Source: Zygnema cylindricum
Lineage: Eukaryota; Streptophyta; Zygnematophyceae; Zygnematales; Zygnemataceae
DNA: 64,000 bases
NCBI GenBank assembly: GCA_037447655.1
Contig: JBBHKE010002253.1
Coordinates: 1-64,000 of the forward strand
Direction: 5' to 3'
Under the pieces are notes generated by a model, which did not search any database, was not told the origin of the DNA, and saw nothing but the letters and a program-made list of their open reading frames with translations. Position 1 is the stretch's first letter; each line of letters begins with the position of its first letter. This document shows, piece after piece, positions 9,465 to 20,544 of this stretch. The position numbers were made by a program, and so were the translations under genes.

Positions 9465-10972
9465 TTGGGGTGTGGAGGAGCCGGAATCGACTACCTCGCG
9501 AGTGTCTCCTCCTACCCCCAACCGGACGACAAGATTAGAACCACTGACTTTGAGGTTCTCTCCCTCCACCCCTTTCTCCCTCTTCCCCTTTCTTCCTCTC
9601 GCCCTTTCTCCCTCTCCCCTTTTCTCCCTCTCCCCCTTTCTCCCTCTCTCTACCTCTCTTACCCTCTCTCTCCCTCTCCCTTTTTTTTTCTCCCTCTCCC
9701 TTTTTTTTTCTCCCTCTCCCTCTATCTCTCTTTTCTCCCTCTTTTTCTCCCCCTCTCCCCTCTTTGTCTGTACCTTTGTCCCTCTGTCCATCCGTCTCTC
9801 TGTCTCTCTCTCCAACTCTCTCCCTCTCTCTCCCTCTCCCCCTCTTTCCGTCTCGCGCTCTCTCCCTCCCTCATCTCTCTCCCTTCCTCTGCCTCTCGTT
9901 TTCTCCCTTTTCCTCTCTTTCCCCTCCTCTCCTCTCCCCTGTCCTGTCCTTCTTCCTCTTTGTTCCCCTCTTTTATTATTATTTAATAACACCCAAACCC
10001 TTTTTGACCAAACCCTTTTTTTTCTTTTTTTCTTTTTTGGTTGTTTGTTTATTTGTTTAATTTTCTGTTTATTCATTATTGTTTTGTTTTATTCATATAT
10101 TCATTCATTCATTAATTTATTATTCATTTTATGGATATTTTTTATAAATAAGCACATTCATTCATTTTTTCATTTATTTCTTCCGGAATTTTTCTTTTTT
10201 TTAGTTATTTTATTATTCAAATAATCTATTCATTTAATTAATTTATCATTCATCATCCATTCACTCATGTTATTCATTCATTTATTTACTTATTTATTTA
10301 TTTACTTCTTATTTATTTTTTTCTCTTATATATATATATTCATTTATTCATATATTTGGTCGATCATTAATTTTTTCATCCGTAAATTTATTTACTTCTT
10401 TAGTAATTAACTAACTAATTAACTTCATCTATTTAATAATTAAGTCATTTCCGCGTCTATAAGTTTATTAATAAATCTATTTAGTTATTAATTATTGTTA
10501 TTATTTTATTTATTTTTCTTATTTTCAGGTCCAGGGGGGCGGAAATGTCGGAAATGCTCTCACGGCGGCCGCCCGACTTGGTTTGTCTCCTAGAATAATT
10601 ACAAAAGTGATGTCACACTTTGACTTATTGCCTCACATTTTTGACTTATGTCTCCTAGGATTTTGTCTTTTGTCTTTCGCCTTTTTCAATTTGTTTTACT
10701 TTTGTGCCTGGTTTCCACTCCATCTCCTTGTTTTCCCTCTCTCTCTCTCCCTCTTTCCCTCCCTGTTTCTCTCTCTCTATCCATCTCTTTCTCCCCCTCT
10801 CTTCCCCTCTCTCTCCCCCTGTCGCCCTCCCACACATTCATCTTTTCTGATGCTAATTTTCCTCCTTCCCTCTCTCTCCCTCTCCCTCCCCCCCCAGATA
10901 GCCGATGACGCCCTTGGGCAGCAGATCAAAGGCGAACTCATCGGGGACGGAATCGATACCTCACACATGGTG
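9465..10972 (+). CDS. pfkB-family (ribokinase-like) carbohydrate kinase, 5' part, three exons
   Basis: Exons 9465-9554, 10529-10606 and 10898-10972 each have canonical AG/GT borders and all junctions are phase 0, giving 81 continuous residues. The first exon reads LGCGGAGIDYLASV and PQPDDKIRTTDFE. The second reads VQGGGNVGNALTAAARLG, the GG-x-N-x-[AS] sugar/nucleotide signature at the N-terminus of pfkB kinases. The third reads IADDALGQQIKGEL and GDGIDTSHMV. This is the order seen in the plant group that includes Arabidopsis At5g43910; substrate unknown. The ATP-binding C-terminal half (GAGD motif) is absent from the window. Everything after the donor at 10973 is a copia insertion starting at 11037 and other repeats, so the gene either continues beyond a very long intron or was truncated. 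Introns are short but consist of CT-rich and AT-rich tracts. Confidence 0.85.
9560..9965 (+). repeat. Polypyrimidine tract inside a pfkB intron
   Basis: About 400 bases of CTCTCCCTCT-type sequence directly after the donor of the exon ending at 9554. Shorter tracts occur at 9,320-9,400, 10,735-10,895 and 10,980-11,036. Long open frames in these tracts are low-complexity artefacts. Confidence 0.9.
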
Positions 10973-11036
10973 GTCAGTTTTCTCTCTCCCCTCTCCCCTC
11001 TCCCCCCTCTCCCTCTCCTCTCTCCCCTCTCCCCTC

Positions 11037-11444
11037 TGTTAGAAATATAGTCTTTGATAGAAGCTAAGTTTCTGACATTGTTTTTAATATCGAAATTCTG
11101 AATTCTGTTTTCTAGGATTTCGATATCTAGAATTCTGTAGTCTGTCCTAGTATCTAGGATTGCTATAATTCAGTCTTTCTGTGTTCTACAGTCAACAGGT
11201 TTCTACGTGATAAGATTCAAATCAAGATCTGTTTATAAATCTTGACCGTGGCTCTTGGCCGAAAGGTCAAGTGCCTGTTCAGAATAGGAAAGTACATCTA
11301 GTTCTCAAGAGGTCACTCTCGAGATATTTTCTCTATTTAGCTTTTTCTTTCTTCTTGTTTTGTATCATTTTATTTTATAAAAAAACAGAACCTTTCTGTC
11401 CTCTCTCCTCCACTCTATTTGTCACCATGACTTCAAGTGTAACA
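11037..11444 (+). repeat. 5' LTR of copia family A
   Basis: It begins TGTTAGAAATATAG and ends CAAGTGTAACA, so the termini are the 5-bp inverted pair TGTTA/TAACA. It is 408 bp and directly followed by the primer-binding site. The gag start codon (11427) lies inside the last 18 bases of the LTR. Confidence 0.8.
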
Positions 11445-12180
11445 GGTTATGGGCCCGGCAACGCCAATTCCGTTGCTAAATTCAATGGTACAGATTTTTA
11501 AGGTTGGAAGTATCAAATTGAGCATCATTTCCGTCGTGAAAAACTTTGGTCAATCATTAGCGGTAGTGAACCTGAACCAACTGACGCCGCCACCAAGACA
11601 CTCTGGCTTGCTAAAAACGACGAGGCCCACTCGAGGCTTGTACTGGCTCTTAAGTCCTCTCAAATTGACTTCGTTTGCATCGTACCCTCTGCTCACGATG
11701 CGTGGTTATGACCTCCGCATATGAGAATCAGTCTTGGTCGAACAAACTCTTCCTCAAGCGTCAGCTCAACACTTATCGAAAGCTGCCTACTGATTCCATT
11801 CAAACTTATGTCCAGCATCTCAAGTCGCTCGCTGGACAGCTCAAGATCATCAAATCACCGATCTCTGATGAAGATCTCATTTCATCAGTCTTTGGAGGCT
11901 TACCAAATCGCTATTCCTCTCTCATTTCCTCTCTAGACAACTCTCCGATTCCGTTGACTATTCCGACACTGACAGCTCGACTTGTCCACGAGGAGATGAA
12001 ACAATCGTTCTAAACCAACTCAGGAGTCGCTTTGTCCAGTTTTTCACCCAATCCCAGGGTCAAAATCTCCCTCCACCGCCTGTCGCTATTGTTGAGGGTC
12101 GGATCACATCATAGATGTGTGTCCAGCACTAAAAAGAAAACATGACCAGCAAGGCGGATCTGGCCGTACAAGTGGACGAG
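11427..12180 (+). pseudogene. Gag of copia family A (broken)
   Basis: The reading begins MTSSVTGYGPGNANS and KFNGTDF, then an in-frame stop replaces an aromatic residue before GWKYQIEHHF. A frameshift near 11,700 leads to an open stretch (11675-12013) typical of UBN2-type copia Gag, with SWSNKLFLKRQLNTYR-like and FGGLPNRYSSL segments. A CX2CX4HX4C zinc knuckle (CRYC..HIIDVC) follows near 12,085-12,125 with a stop inside it. Gag coats the RNA and forms the virus-like particle; this copy cannot be translated whole. Confidence 0.75.
11445..11456 (+). promoter_or_regulatory. Primer-binding site, half-tRNA(iMet) type, family A
   Basis: GGTTATGGGCCC is complementary to the conserved anticodon arm of eukaryotic initiator tRNA-Met (TGGGCCCATAACC, anticodon CAT), not to its CCA end. 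Drosophila copia is known to prime from a cleaved tRNA-iMet 5' half in this way. Here the site is also translated as Gly-Tyr-Gly-Pro within Gag. Confidence 0.75.
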
Positions 12181-12405
12181 GTCATTCTGGAGGATGTGGA
12201 TCATACCACGGTCAAGCCTCATCGGCTGAAAGTCTTGTTTCATTCGAAAATACGAAATTTTCCTCAACCAATCCTTTCGTCCTATCCCAACCATATCCGT
12301 ATGGTCACTCCACACCGCAAATTGTTGGATACGCTCCACTCCATTCTACGCCTCCATCTGGCCACTCTACCGTGCCCCATCCAACGGTTGACGTCGCTCA
12401 TACTC

Positions 12406-12909
12406 TGTTAAAAATAGGATCACGTAATTCAACTATTCATCAGCGGAAGCTGTCAGAATTTTACAGACATCATCACAATTTCCAAATCACAGATTGCAAC
12501 GGAAGTCGATCAAATAGATGATATATTTAATCAAACTTTTTTACATCTTTTTCCCCTTCTTCACTCCTTTTTTTATATGTCGCTATTTCACACTCTTCTA
12601 AAATACTTATCCCAAAATACAAGAAGACAAAACTACACTATTTCTGTCCCTTTACATCACAATTTCCACTTAGACTCCACTTATGCAAATTTTGACACTT
12701 AGACGCTGAATCATACATAGGCGCATAACAAAGCATTTGTACGCCAAACTTTTGCGTGACCTGGACATAAAACATCCACGGTCCTACACGCACTAAATAA
12801 ATTACTAATCGTACAGGACCACAAAGCAGTTGTACAAAAACGAAATAAAGACCTGACCGAAACTGAACATAAAACGTCTGACGAAAATTTACACATTGAT
12901 ATTCTAACA
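12406..12909. mobile_element. Solo LTR nested in copia A between Gag and protease
   Basis: It starts TGTTAAAAATAGGATCACG and ends GATATTCTAACA (TGTTA/TAACA ends) and is flanked by a perfect 5-bp duplication TACTC (12401-12405 and 12910-12914). With the 504 bp removed, the Gag-protease reading frame resumes across the junction. No coding sequence inside. It is not one of the LTR families named elsewhere in this window. Confidence 0.8.
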
Positions 12910-12914
12910 TACTC

Positions 12915-14010
12915 CGCCATCTATGACCCAGTCCGATTATGGATTTGCGTTATCCTCCACGACGTCACCATCATCCGTCGCTGAATCCACTTGGATCGTT
13001 GATTCGGGAGCTTCTCACCACTTGTCATCTCGCGCTGATTAGTTCTCTTCCTTGTCTCCAATCTCTCCACCAATGCCAATCGTACTTGACAACAATAGTA
13101 CTCTTACGGCCACTCACATCGGTCGTACTGTCAGTCCTTGCGACTCCAACCACAAAACCGACATCATTCTCTCAGACGTTCTTTTTGTACCAGCTTTACG
13201 GAAAAATATATTTTCCGTCGGCGCGGCCTTGAAGCAAGGAGCTTCGGCTGTTTTTTCTTCCACTAGCGTCAATTTCTTCTCCCCAACAAAAACTACGGCT
13301 GGATTTGGCGTTAAAAAAGGCGATATCTACATCCTATCGTTCTTTTCGCCCATTGGATCGGCCAATATTGCGATATCTCCATCAAATATTACCTTCTCCA
13401 AGTGGCACCTGCGATTTGGCCACCTATCCGGTTCCAGTCTTTATAGTTTAACCAAAGGTCTTGTAACAGGACTGGAACCTTTAGTCAATCAAAAACTACC
13501 TTTTTGCTCCGGTTGCGTTGAAGGAAAATTCCCTCGCCCGTCGTTTCCTTCAAGTACGTCCAAATCCAACGGACCACTCGACCTGATCCATTCTGAAATA
13601 TGTGGACCGATGTCGGTCTCCAGCCATAACGACTCTTAATACCTTGTCACCTTTATAGATAACGCAACTCGTTACTGTCACATCTACTTGATTCGACAAA
13701 AATCTGACACATTTTCTACTTTCAAACTTTTTAAAGCCGAAGTTGAAAATTTTCACGATTCCTAAATCAAAACTCTACAAACTGACAACGGCAGAGTTCT
13801 GCTCCACAAAATTTGCTGCTTTTCTTTCCGTACATGGAATCTCTCACCAAACGACAACGCCACATACGCCACAACAAAACGGCGTGGCTAAACAGTACAA
13901 CCGTACTGTTATCACCATGGCGCGTTCCATGTTGCACTTTGCTGGACTCCCAACCATTTTTTGGGGAGAATCCGTCACTACGGCAAATTACGTATGAAAT
14001 CTCTGTCCAA
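12915..14010 (+). pseudogene. Protease and integrase of copia family A (broken)
   Basis: The aspartic protease motif is intact as WIVDSGASHHL (Asp codon at 13001). A stop follows shortly after, then an open stretch 13052-13639 with the integrase zinc-binding residues (WHLRFGHLS and CSGCVEGK, HHCC type). The usual first catalytic Asp (HSD-x-x-GP) appears as Glu (HSEICGP). A second acidic site reads LQTDNGR. Stops at about 13,638 and 13,763 and later frameshifts end the integrase core. Confidence 0.75.
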
Positions 14011-14149
14011 CCTCTAGTCTTCCGAACCTCACACCTCACGAAGCTTGGACTAGAACCAAACCACATGTTGAACGCCTCTGAATATTCGATAACGTCGCTT
14101 GGATCAAAGATCTTACACCAAGCGGCAAGTGGAGTAGCCGCGCGAAACT

Positions 14150-15245
14150 CGGCTATTTGGTCGGCTATTCGACCGAATCCTATGCGTACCGAATCTGGCT
14201 TGTTCAAGAACGCCAAGTAAAACTCGGCCGTGACGTCACGTTTGATGAGACTCCACTTCTCAACAAGCTCCTTTACCCTTCCCCTCCCTCTCCTCCCTCT
14301 CCCACCCACATCTCCCTTCCCACATCAGCTCCCATTTCCATCCTTCCTCCCATAAATCTCTCCATCCCAACCGCCTCTGCCCCCAATCTAGCCCTTCCCT
14401 CCTCTGCCCTTGCCCGATCCTCCTCCACACCTACCCTACCATCAAATATCTTACCTCTCCAACGAACCCTCTTAGACCCTTACTCCCTCTCACCCATTAG
14501 TCTGACTGCCCCCCCTTACCTCATTCCACGTGCACTTCCCGAGGCTCTTCTGCCCATTCAACCCTCTGTCCTCTGGAAAAGTGCCCGCATTGAAGCCTGG
14601 CGCAAAGCTCATGGCGCCGCTAACATCGCCACTTTCGATTTACCTTCTTCCTTCGCTGCTCCCATGGCCGTTCCCAATGCCGCGTAATGAAAGACAGCCA
14701 CGGATGCAAAATTCGCCTCCCTAAAAAAAAATGGAACTTAGGAGCTTACAAACTTCCCTAAAAATCGAAAGGTCATTGGCTCTAAATGGGTCTTTAGAGT
14801 TAAAACCAAATTTGACGGTACTCTGGACCGGTTCAAAGCCAGAATTGTTGCTAAGGGCTTTCTTCAAAAAAAAGGTCTCGACTTCACTGAGACTTACGCA
14901 CCTGTCGCAAAATTGCCTCAATCCGCATTCTCCTCTCCCTCGCCGCCTCTCAAGACTGGCAGGTACACTAGATGGATGTTCAGACGGCGTTCCTCTACGG
15001 TGCTCTCAAAGAAAAAATATTTGTCCGCCAACCCGAAGGTTACATTACCCTTGCCAATGAGCACCTTGTCTGTCGTCTCCTCAAATCCCTCTACGGCATG
15101 AAGCAAGCTCTCCACGTCTCCTGTGAGCACTTTGATGCCATTCTCATCCGTGAGAGCTTCTGTAAAATTTCAGCAGATTTTGGAATCTTCTTCAATGGTA
15201 AAAACTACTCCCTTTTAATCATCATCATCATTGACGTCGATGACC
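14150..15245 (+). pseudogene. Linker and N-terminal reverse transcriptase of copia A
   Basis: A Ser/Pro-rich linker (about 14,270-14,690) is followed by RT motifs in shifting frames: [59 protein letters not shown] and finally DVDDL in place of YVDDL. The frame is cut at 15245 by inserted LTR sequence; the continuation is at about 20,545. Confidence 0.75.
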
Positions 15246-16259
15246 TGTAATTCTGTGACCTCCATTGGTTCACAGAATGTCCAGCTTATATGAAGCCTCT
15301 AAGATAATATTTGCACTTTTGACTTTGGCAATGAATAAGTGCCACCCTAGCACGCAAAAAACTTTGACCGACTACACCCCTGTGTAGCCTAGACTCTCTT
15401 GAGTCTGCAGCAAAAAGAATCACTGATATTGCTCACCCGAGCATTAAGTTATGCCGACCAAAGATGGCCTATAAATACAAAAGCACTCTGGGAGAGAGGC
15501 GACTACCTTGATTTTTTCTAAGTCCTAAGTTCCCTCTCTAAACCTACTACTAGTGTACCCTAACCAATCAAATGACTGTAAGGTACAAGAAGGTACAGGT
15601 ACCGCTGTACTTCTTGTACGACCATAGTACGGCATGGCCGCTGCGCTGATTTCGTAAGCGAAACAAATACCGCGCATGTATTTATTACGGCTACGATCAA
15701 ATGCGAGTTTAATCGGACAGTCGAAATTAGCGCCGAGATCGCGGATGAAGATTTCGGCGGTTTGTGGCCATCGCCACATCGGATGACACGTGGCGATGTT
15801 ACATTGGAGCGCGGCAACTCCGAGGATTAAAGGAGCCAATCCGGATATTCCACGTGTAGACATTTAGGCCATGTCGTACAATGTCCGTACATAAAGTACA
15901 CCGGCAGCTGTACTTTTGCGTATGGAACTATATTCTGATTGGTTCCGTACATCAATAGAGAGAGTCAGTGAGAGAGATAGGACTTAGAAAAATTAGAAGA
16001 TATGACCCTCTCTCCCAGAGAGCTTCTGTACAAAAGGTCAACTTTAACCCTCCATAACGTACTGCTCAGGGGAGCAAATTCATAGATTCTTTTTGCTATC
16101 GACTCAGGGGAGTCTTCCCTTCACAGGTGGGAAGGTGGTCAGAGATTTTGTCTGCCAGGGTGGCAGTTATTTTTGCTTAAACACAAAAGGGTCAAGATTA
16201 TCTTAGAGGCTTCTTGGAAGCTGTCCACTCTGAGGACTTATGGAGGTCTCAGAGTTACA
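15246..16259. mobile_element. Foldback unit made of two LTR halves in opposite orientation
   Basis: Bases 15246-15640 are the last ~395 bases of a family B LTR in reverse (TGTAATTCTGTGACCTCC...). From about 15,645 to 16,259 the sequence is the last ~610 bases of a family C LTR in forward orientation (…GGTCTCAGAGTTACA), matching 31,709-32,315. The two arms are homologous, so the unit can fold back on itself and has LTR-like ends on both sides. No clean 5-bp target duplication is visible. Confidence 0.65.
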
Positions 16260-17130
16260 AACCTTTTGGCGGATTGCGAGCTAATGTTGCCGGATGACAT
16301 TTGGCGAGATATGATTCGACAGCGGGGATTACGGTGGGAGCTATTACGGCTTAGGAACCGACACACGTTAGCGAATCGGCCATGCCGTACTATGGTTGTA
16401 CAAGAAGTACAGCGGTATCTGTACATTCTTCTACTTTACAATCTTGTGATTGGCTAGTTACACTAGTACTAGGCTTAGAGAGGGAGATTAGGACTTAGAA
16501 TAATTTTAGGTTTTGAAGCCTCTCTCCTAGAGAGCTATGTATTTATAGGCCAACTTTGGTAAGCCATAACTTAATGCTCGGGAGAGCAATTTCAGTGATT
16601 CTTTTTGCTGCGGACTCACGAGATTCCATGCTACACAAAAGTGTAATCAGTCAGGTTTTTGCGTGCCAGGGTGGCACTCTTTCATTGCCAAAGTCAATAG
16701 TGCAAATAATATCCTAGAGGCTTCATATAAGATGGACATTCTGTGGACCAATGGAGGTCACAGAATTACAGGTTATGGGCCCACCTTCTATGGTGCCCAT
16801 TTTCAATATAATAGGGTTCATTTAATGGGAAACCTTGATGAGGGGTGAATTTTTTGAAAAACAGCTATGGGGCATTGTGAGTGGTCGTGTTCGTCGGCCA
16901 CCTGCAAAATTGGGAGTTCCGCTAGGTTTGGAGGATTTAGGTTCACAGGAGGATATGCGGGGGCAGAGGTGGTAGAGAATGTTGGAGAAAGCATCATGTC
17001 GGACACAGGGAAGGAGAAAGAGATGGAGAAACTCACACCGATGTCTACTGGATCGGTTCTGGTAGCACATGTTAGGAAAACCGATACTAATGATATTGAA
17101 ATCTGGGATTTTAACAATACCGTGGCGACT
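16260..17130 (+). mobile_element. Half LTR plus start of gag of copia B, forward orientation
   Basis: About 508 bases of the 3' part of a family B LTR end at 16770 in CAGAATTACA, followed by the PBS GGTTATGGGCCCA (16771-16783) and the gag start (FNGTGF-like, RLWGIVSGRVRRP-like segments). At about 17,130 the sequence flips to family B pol in reverse. Gag here has frameshifts. It appears to be one arm of an inversion involving the element to its right. Confidence 0.7.
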
Positions 17131-17199
17131 ATGGACTTCCCTTCATTCATGACTACCAATTGTTTTACTAGAATGATGTCTTGTCTCCCGATATGATAA

Positions 17200-18720
17200 A
17201 CTCGATATCCCTTTACATTTTCATCATACCCAAGTAGGTATCGCGGGTTTCCCCTTGCATCTAATTTCAATCAGATTTTTCTGTATTTAGACTTAACACT
17301 TGACTTCCAAACACCTTTAAGTGTGAAATATTAGGTTTTCTCAAGGTCCATCTTTCATAAGGTGTTTGTCCTTTTACCGTGGAGCTTAGGACTTTATTTT
17401 TGAGATAGTTAGCACAATTCATAGCTTTTGTCCAAAAACATTACATTTTCTTATCTTTTTATCTGATATCATACTATGGGCACTATCACTTAGTGTCCGA
17501 TTTAGTCTCTCGGCTATACTGTTTAGTTCTGGGTTCTTTGGGACAGTCTTTTGTTGTTGAACCCCATCCTCTTTCAAGTAATCCTCAAACTCATTAGAAG
17601 TGTATTCCCCCCCATTATCACTCCTCACTCTCTTTATAGGTGTCTCATGAAGCTTTTCACTCCATGCTTTGTGCTTCTTAAAATAAGCCGAAGCCTCAAA
17701 TTTGTTTTTCAGGAAATATACTGTAGAGTATCTAGACCAATCATTAGTGATAGTAATCATAAATCTTTTCCCTCCAACTGATGGCACTTTGGCCGGTCCC
17801 CATATGTCAGTATAAACTAGATCTAAGACCTTTTCACCCTTATATGTTGCGGTTTTTGGAAACGGCAATCTGTGGGCCTTTCCTTGAGCACATCCACTAC
17901 AATCATCTAAAGTCTCATTGTTTCCAAAATGTATTCCCTCAACTACACCCATTTTTTTCATTTCTTTCAATCTATTTAGATGCACATGTCCCAATCGTTT
18001 ATGCCACATCATCAAATCACTTACACCAGCATAGTAAACTCCCGTCTTTCCATTACTCAAATTCAGCCAAAACATTCCTTGGCTACCTTTTTCAGCTGTG
18101 AAGTACACTTCATTCTCATAGCTAGCAATAAAGACTCATTTCTTAGTACTAGTCTTAAAACCCTTATCATCTAAGACCGACGTAGAGATAAAATTCTTGT
18201 TCAACTCTGGAATAAAAAAAACATCAGAGAAAGTGACTATAGATGTCTTACCATCAACTAAGACTATCAGATCCACTGATCCCACTAAATTAGTGGTCAC
18301 TATTCTCCCATCCCCATCCTCTATCTCTACAGTGGGGATCTTTCTCATCTTGGTAAACAATGGTTTTTCTCTACACATATGCATAGAAGCTTTTGAATCA
18401 ATAATCCATCATTCTTCAAGAGCTTCTCTTACTCCTCCGAAAGCACACTTTTGCCTCCTTAGAATCTCTGGCTTACCTTTCACCTCCAGCTCCTCGTTGA
18501 GGAGTTCTCCATCGTCCTCATCGAAATCCTCTCCGATGACTTGTGTTGCCACAAATGCGTTCTTTTTCCTTGCGGCTGGTTTTCCGACCTGTTCCTCCTT
18601 CAATCTCAACTCTGTCAGTTTAGTACACTCCGCCATGTAATGTCCCGGCTTCTTACAAAAGTGACAAAGCCCCTTCGGAGGCCTCGATCCAAATCCTTCC
18701 AATTGATTTCCTCTTCCTCC
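17200..18720 (-). pseudogene. Zinc knuckle, protease and integrase of copia B2
   Basis: The protease active site reads DSKAS where family B3 has DSGAS, so the catalytic glycine is lost. Integrase residues are visible in 18108-17419: HKRLGHVHLNRL and CSGCAQGK (HHCC), VYTDIWGP (first Asp), RSDNGGEY (second Asp) and PELNSIAERLNRTL (Glu region). It ends in frameshifts towards 17,200. Inactive copy. Confidence 0.75.
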
Positions 18721-18864
18721 TCCACCAAAGTTTCCATAAGGTTTCTTGGAATCCTTATCTCCCTAATTAGTTTCAGCAGCCAATGCCTAAACACTCTTTC
18801 CTCCTCTCCGAATCTCAATTGTGCTCTCGCGAACCAAAATCATTCCCACAACGGAGTTCCAGAT

Positions 18865-19570
18865 TCATCGATGATTTGGCAAATCGTGAACCATGTTAAC
18901 AATGTTTTCATAATCATCTTGGAGTTTCATCAACAAAGTATTCACCTTCTCTTTCTCGGTCTCCCTTTTCCCTGCACTCTCCAACTCCATAAATAACCCG
19001 GCCAAGTCATTACAAAAATCTAACATCTTTCCCCCTTTGTACACATATGCCTCTACTTTCTGATCTGCCAGCTTCTGTTGCTGAATCGTACCACTCTTGT
19101 AAATGTTGACAAAAGCCTCCCACAACTCGTCCGCCCTGTCCACATGAAGATGAGGTGTAGCCACTGCCTGACTGAGACGCCCGAGAATAAAATGAGCCGC
19201 CATGGTATTGTTGAAATCCCAGATTTCGCTATCATCATCCTCGGTTTTCTGAACATCTGCTACCGAAACCGATCCAGTAGGCATCGGTGTGAGTTTCTCC
19301 TTCCCCTTCTCCTTCACTGTGTCCGACACGATGCTTTCTCCAACTTCCTCTACCACCTCTGCCCCCGCAAATCCTCTTGTGAACCGAGATCCTCCAAACC
19401 CTGGTGGAACTCCCAATTTTGCGGATGGCCGACGCACACGGCCACTCACAATGCCCCATAGCCGTTTTTCAAACAATGCACCCCTCATCATGGTTTCCGA
19501 ATAAATGAACCCTGTTCCATTGAAAATGGCCACCCTATAGAGGGTGGGCCGATAACCTGTAATTATGTGA
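18865..19570 (-). pseudogene. Gag of copia B2
   Basis: Open from inside the LTR through FNGTGFIYSETMMRGAL, RLWGIVSGRVRRPSAKLG, WDFNNTMAAHFILG, VDRADELWEAF and NDLAGLFMELESAGKR, a UBN2-type Gag. Stops and frameshifts separate it from the zinc knuckle (CHFCKKPGHYMAEC, near 18,640-18,680), which is intact. Confidence 0.75.
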
Positions 19571-20544
19571 CCTCCATTGGTCCACAGAATGTCTAGCTTA
19601 TATAAAGCCTCTAGGATAATATTTGCACTTTTGACTTTGGCAATGAATAAGTGCCACCCTGGCACGCAAAAAACTCTTACCAACTACACCCCTGTGTAGC
19701 CGAACTCCCCTGAGTCCGCAGCAAAAAGAATCATTGAAATTGCTCACCCGAGCATTAAGTTATGGCCGACCAAAGATGGCCTGTAAATACAGAAGCATTC
19801 TGGGAGGGAGGCAGCTACCTTCATTTTTTCTAAGTCCTAAGTTCCTTCTCTAAACCTACTACTAGTGCACCCTAACCAATCAAATGATTGTAAGGTACAA
19901 GAAGGTACAGGTACCGCTGTACTTCTTGTACGGCCATAGTACGGCATGGCCGCTCCGCTAACGCGTGTCAGTTCCTGAACTGTAGTTGCTCCCCTCGTAA
20001 TAGCCGTTGTCCAACCATATCGCGCCACGTGTCGTTCGCCGACATTGGCTTGCAAACCGCCAAATGTCCACTCCGAAATTTCGGCTCCTCTGCGAGCCGT
20101 CGATCGCGAATGACATTTGATTTCGTCCGTTGAAAATTAAATGTTGCCGTCGATCGCAAATGACATTTGATTTCGTCCGTTGAAAATTAAATGTTGTTTC
20201 GTATGGTACAGTATTTCGTGCGATACTGTACGTTTCAGGTTTATTTTGTTTCGCATGTGTCGTCGCGTCACTATTTAAATATTTATCACATACAAAGTAC
20301 GCATTGCTTCATCAAGACCTATTTGGATAAGGCGAACGGCTACGCCATACGGCAATTATATGGTAGGGCACAGGATCAATTCCTCCAGTTACCTTTTTGC
20401 AGGGGCTTTGTCTTCTGCCTGTCTTCTTATGTGCCTGTGAGACAACCATGGTACCTGCCAGTTCTTAGTGACTACGTCAAGTATGAGAACTATAGAATAA
20501 CCATAGACTAAAAAAAATAGAATATAAAATACCCTTTTTCAACA
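19558..20544 (-). repeat. LTR of copia B2
   Basis: In + orientation it starts TGTAATTATGTGACCTCC and ends CCCTTTTTCAACA; 987 bp. It shares with other family B LTRs the GTAC-rich hairpin near 19,895-19,932, the GCCATGGT/C core near 20,447 and a tRNA-like module at 20,314-20,398. Confidence 0.8.
20314..20398 (+). other. tRNA-like pol III module, antisense in the B2 LTR
   Basis: It has TTTGGATAAGGCG (A-box-like, as in tRNA-Arg D arms), then CAGGATCAATTCC (B-box-like) and a T5 run at 20394-20398. It is not a complete tRNA. Homologous modules sit at the same place in other LTRs. Confidence 0.55.

Larger units (their letters stand above)
17131..20544 (-). mobile_element. Copia family B element B2, 5' half only (LTR-gag-PR-IN)
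   Basis: Reading on the minus strand: LTR 20544-19558, PBS (one mismatch), gag, protease and integrase down to about 17,131, where it joins forward-oriented gag. RT, RNase H and the 3' LTR are missing. The right edge (20544, ending TTCAACA in + orientation) abuts the resumed RT frame of copia A, and no 5-bp duplication is shared with the left edge at 15245, consistent with rearrangement after insertion. Confidence 0.75.

Noticed and set aside
9040-10224. A 394-residue open frame
   Set aside because: It is a read-through of microsatellites and CT-rich intron sequence, and it crosses a real exon in the wrong frame.
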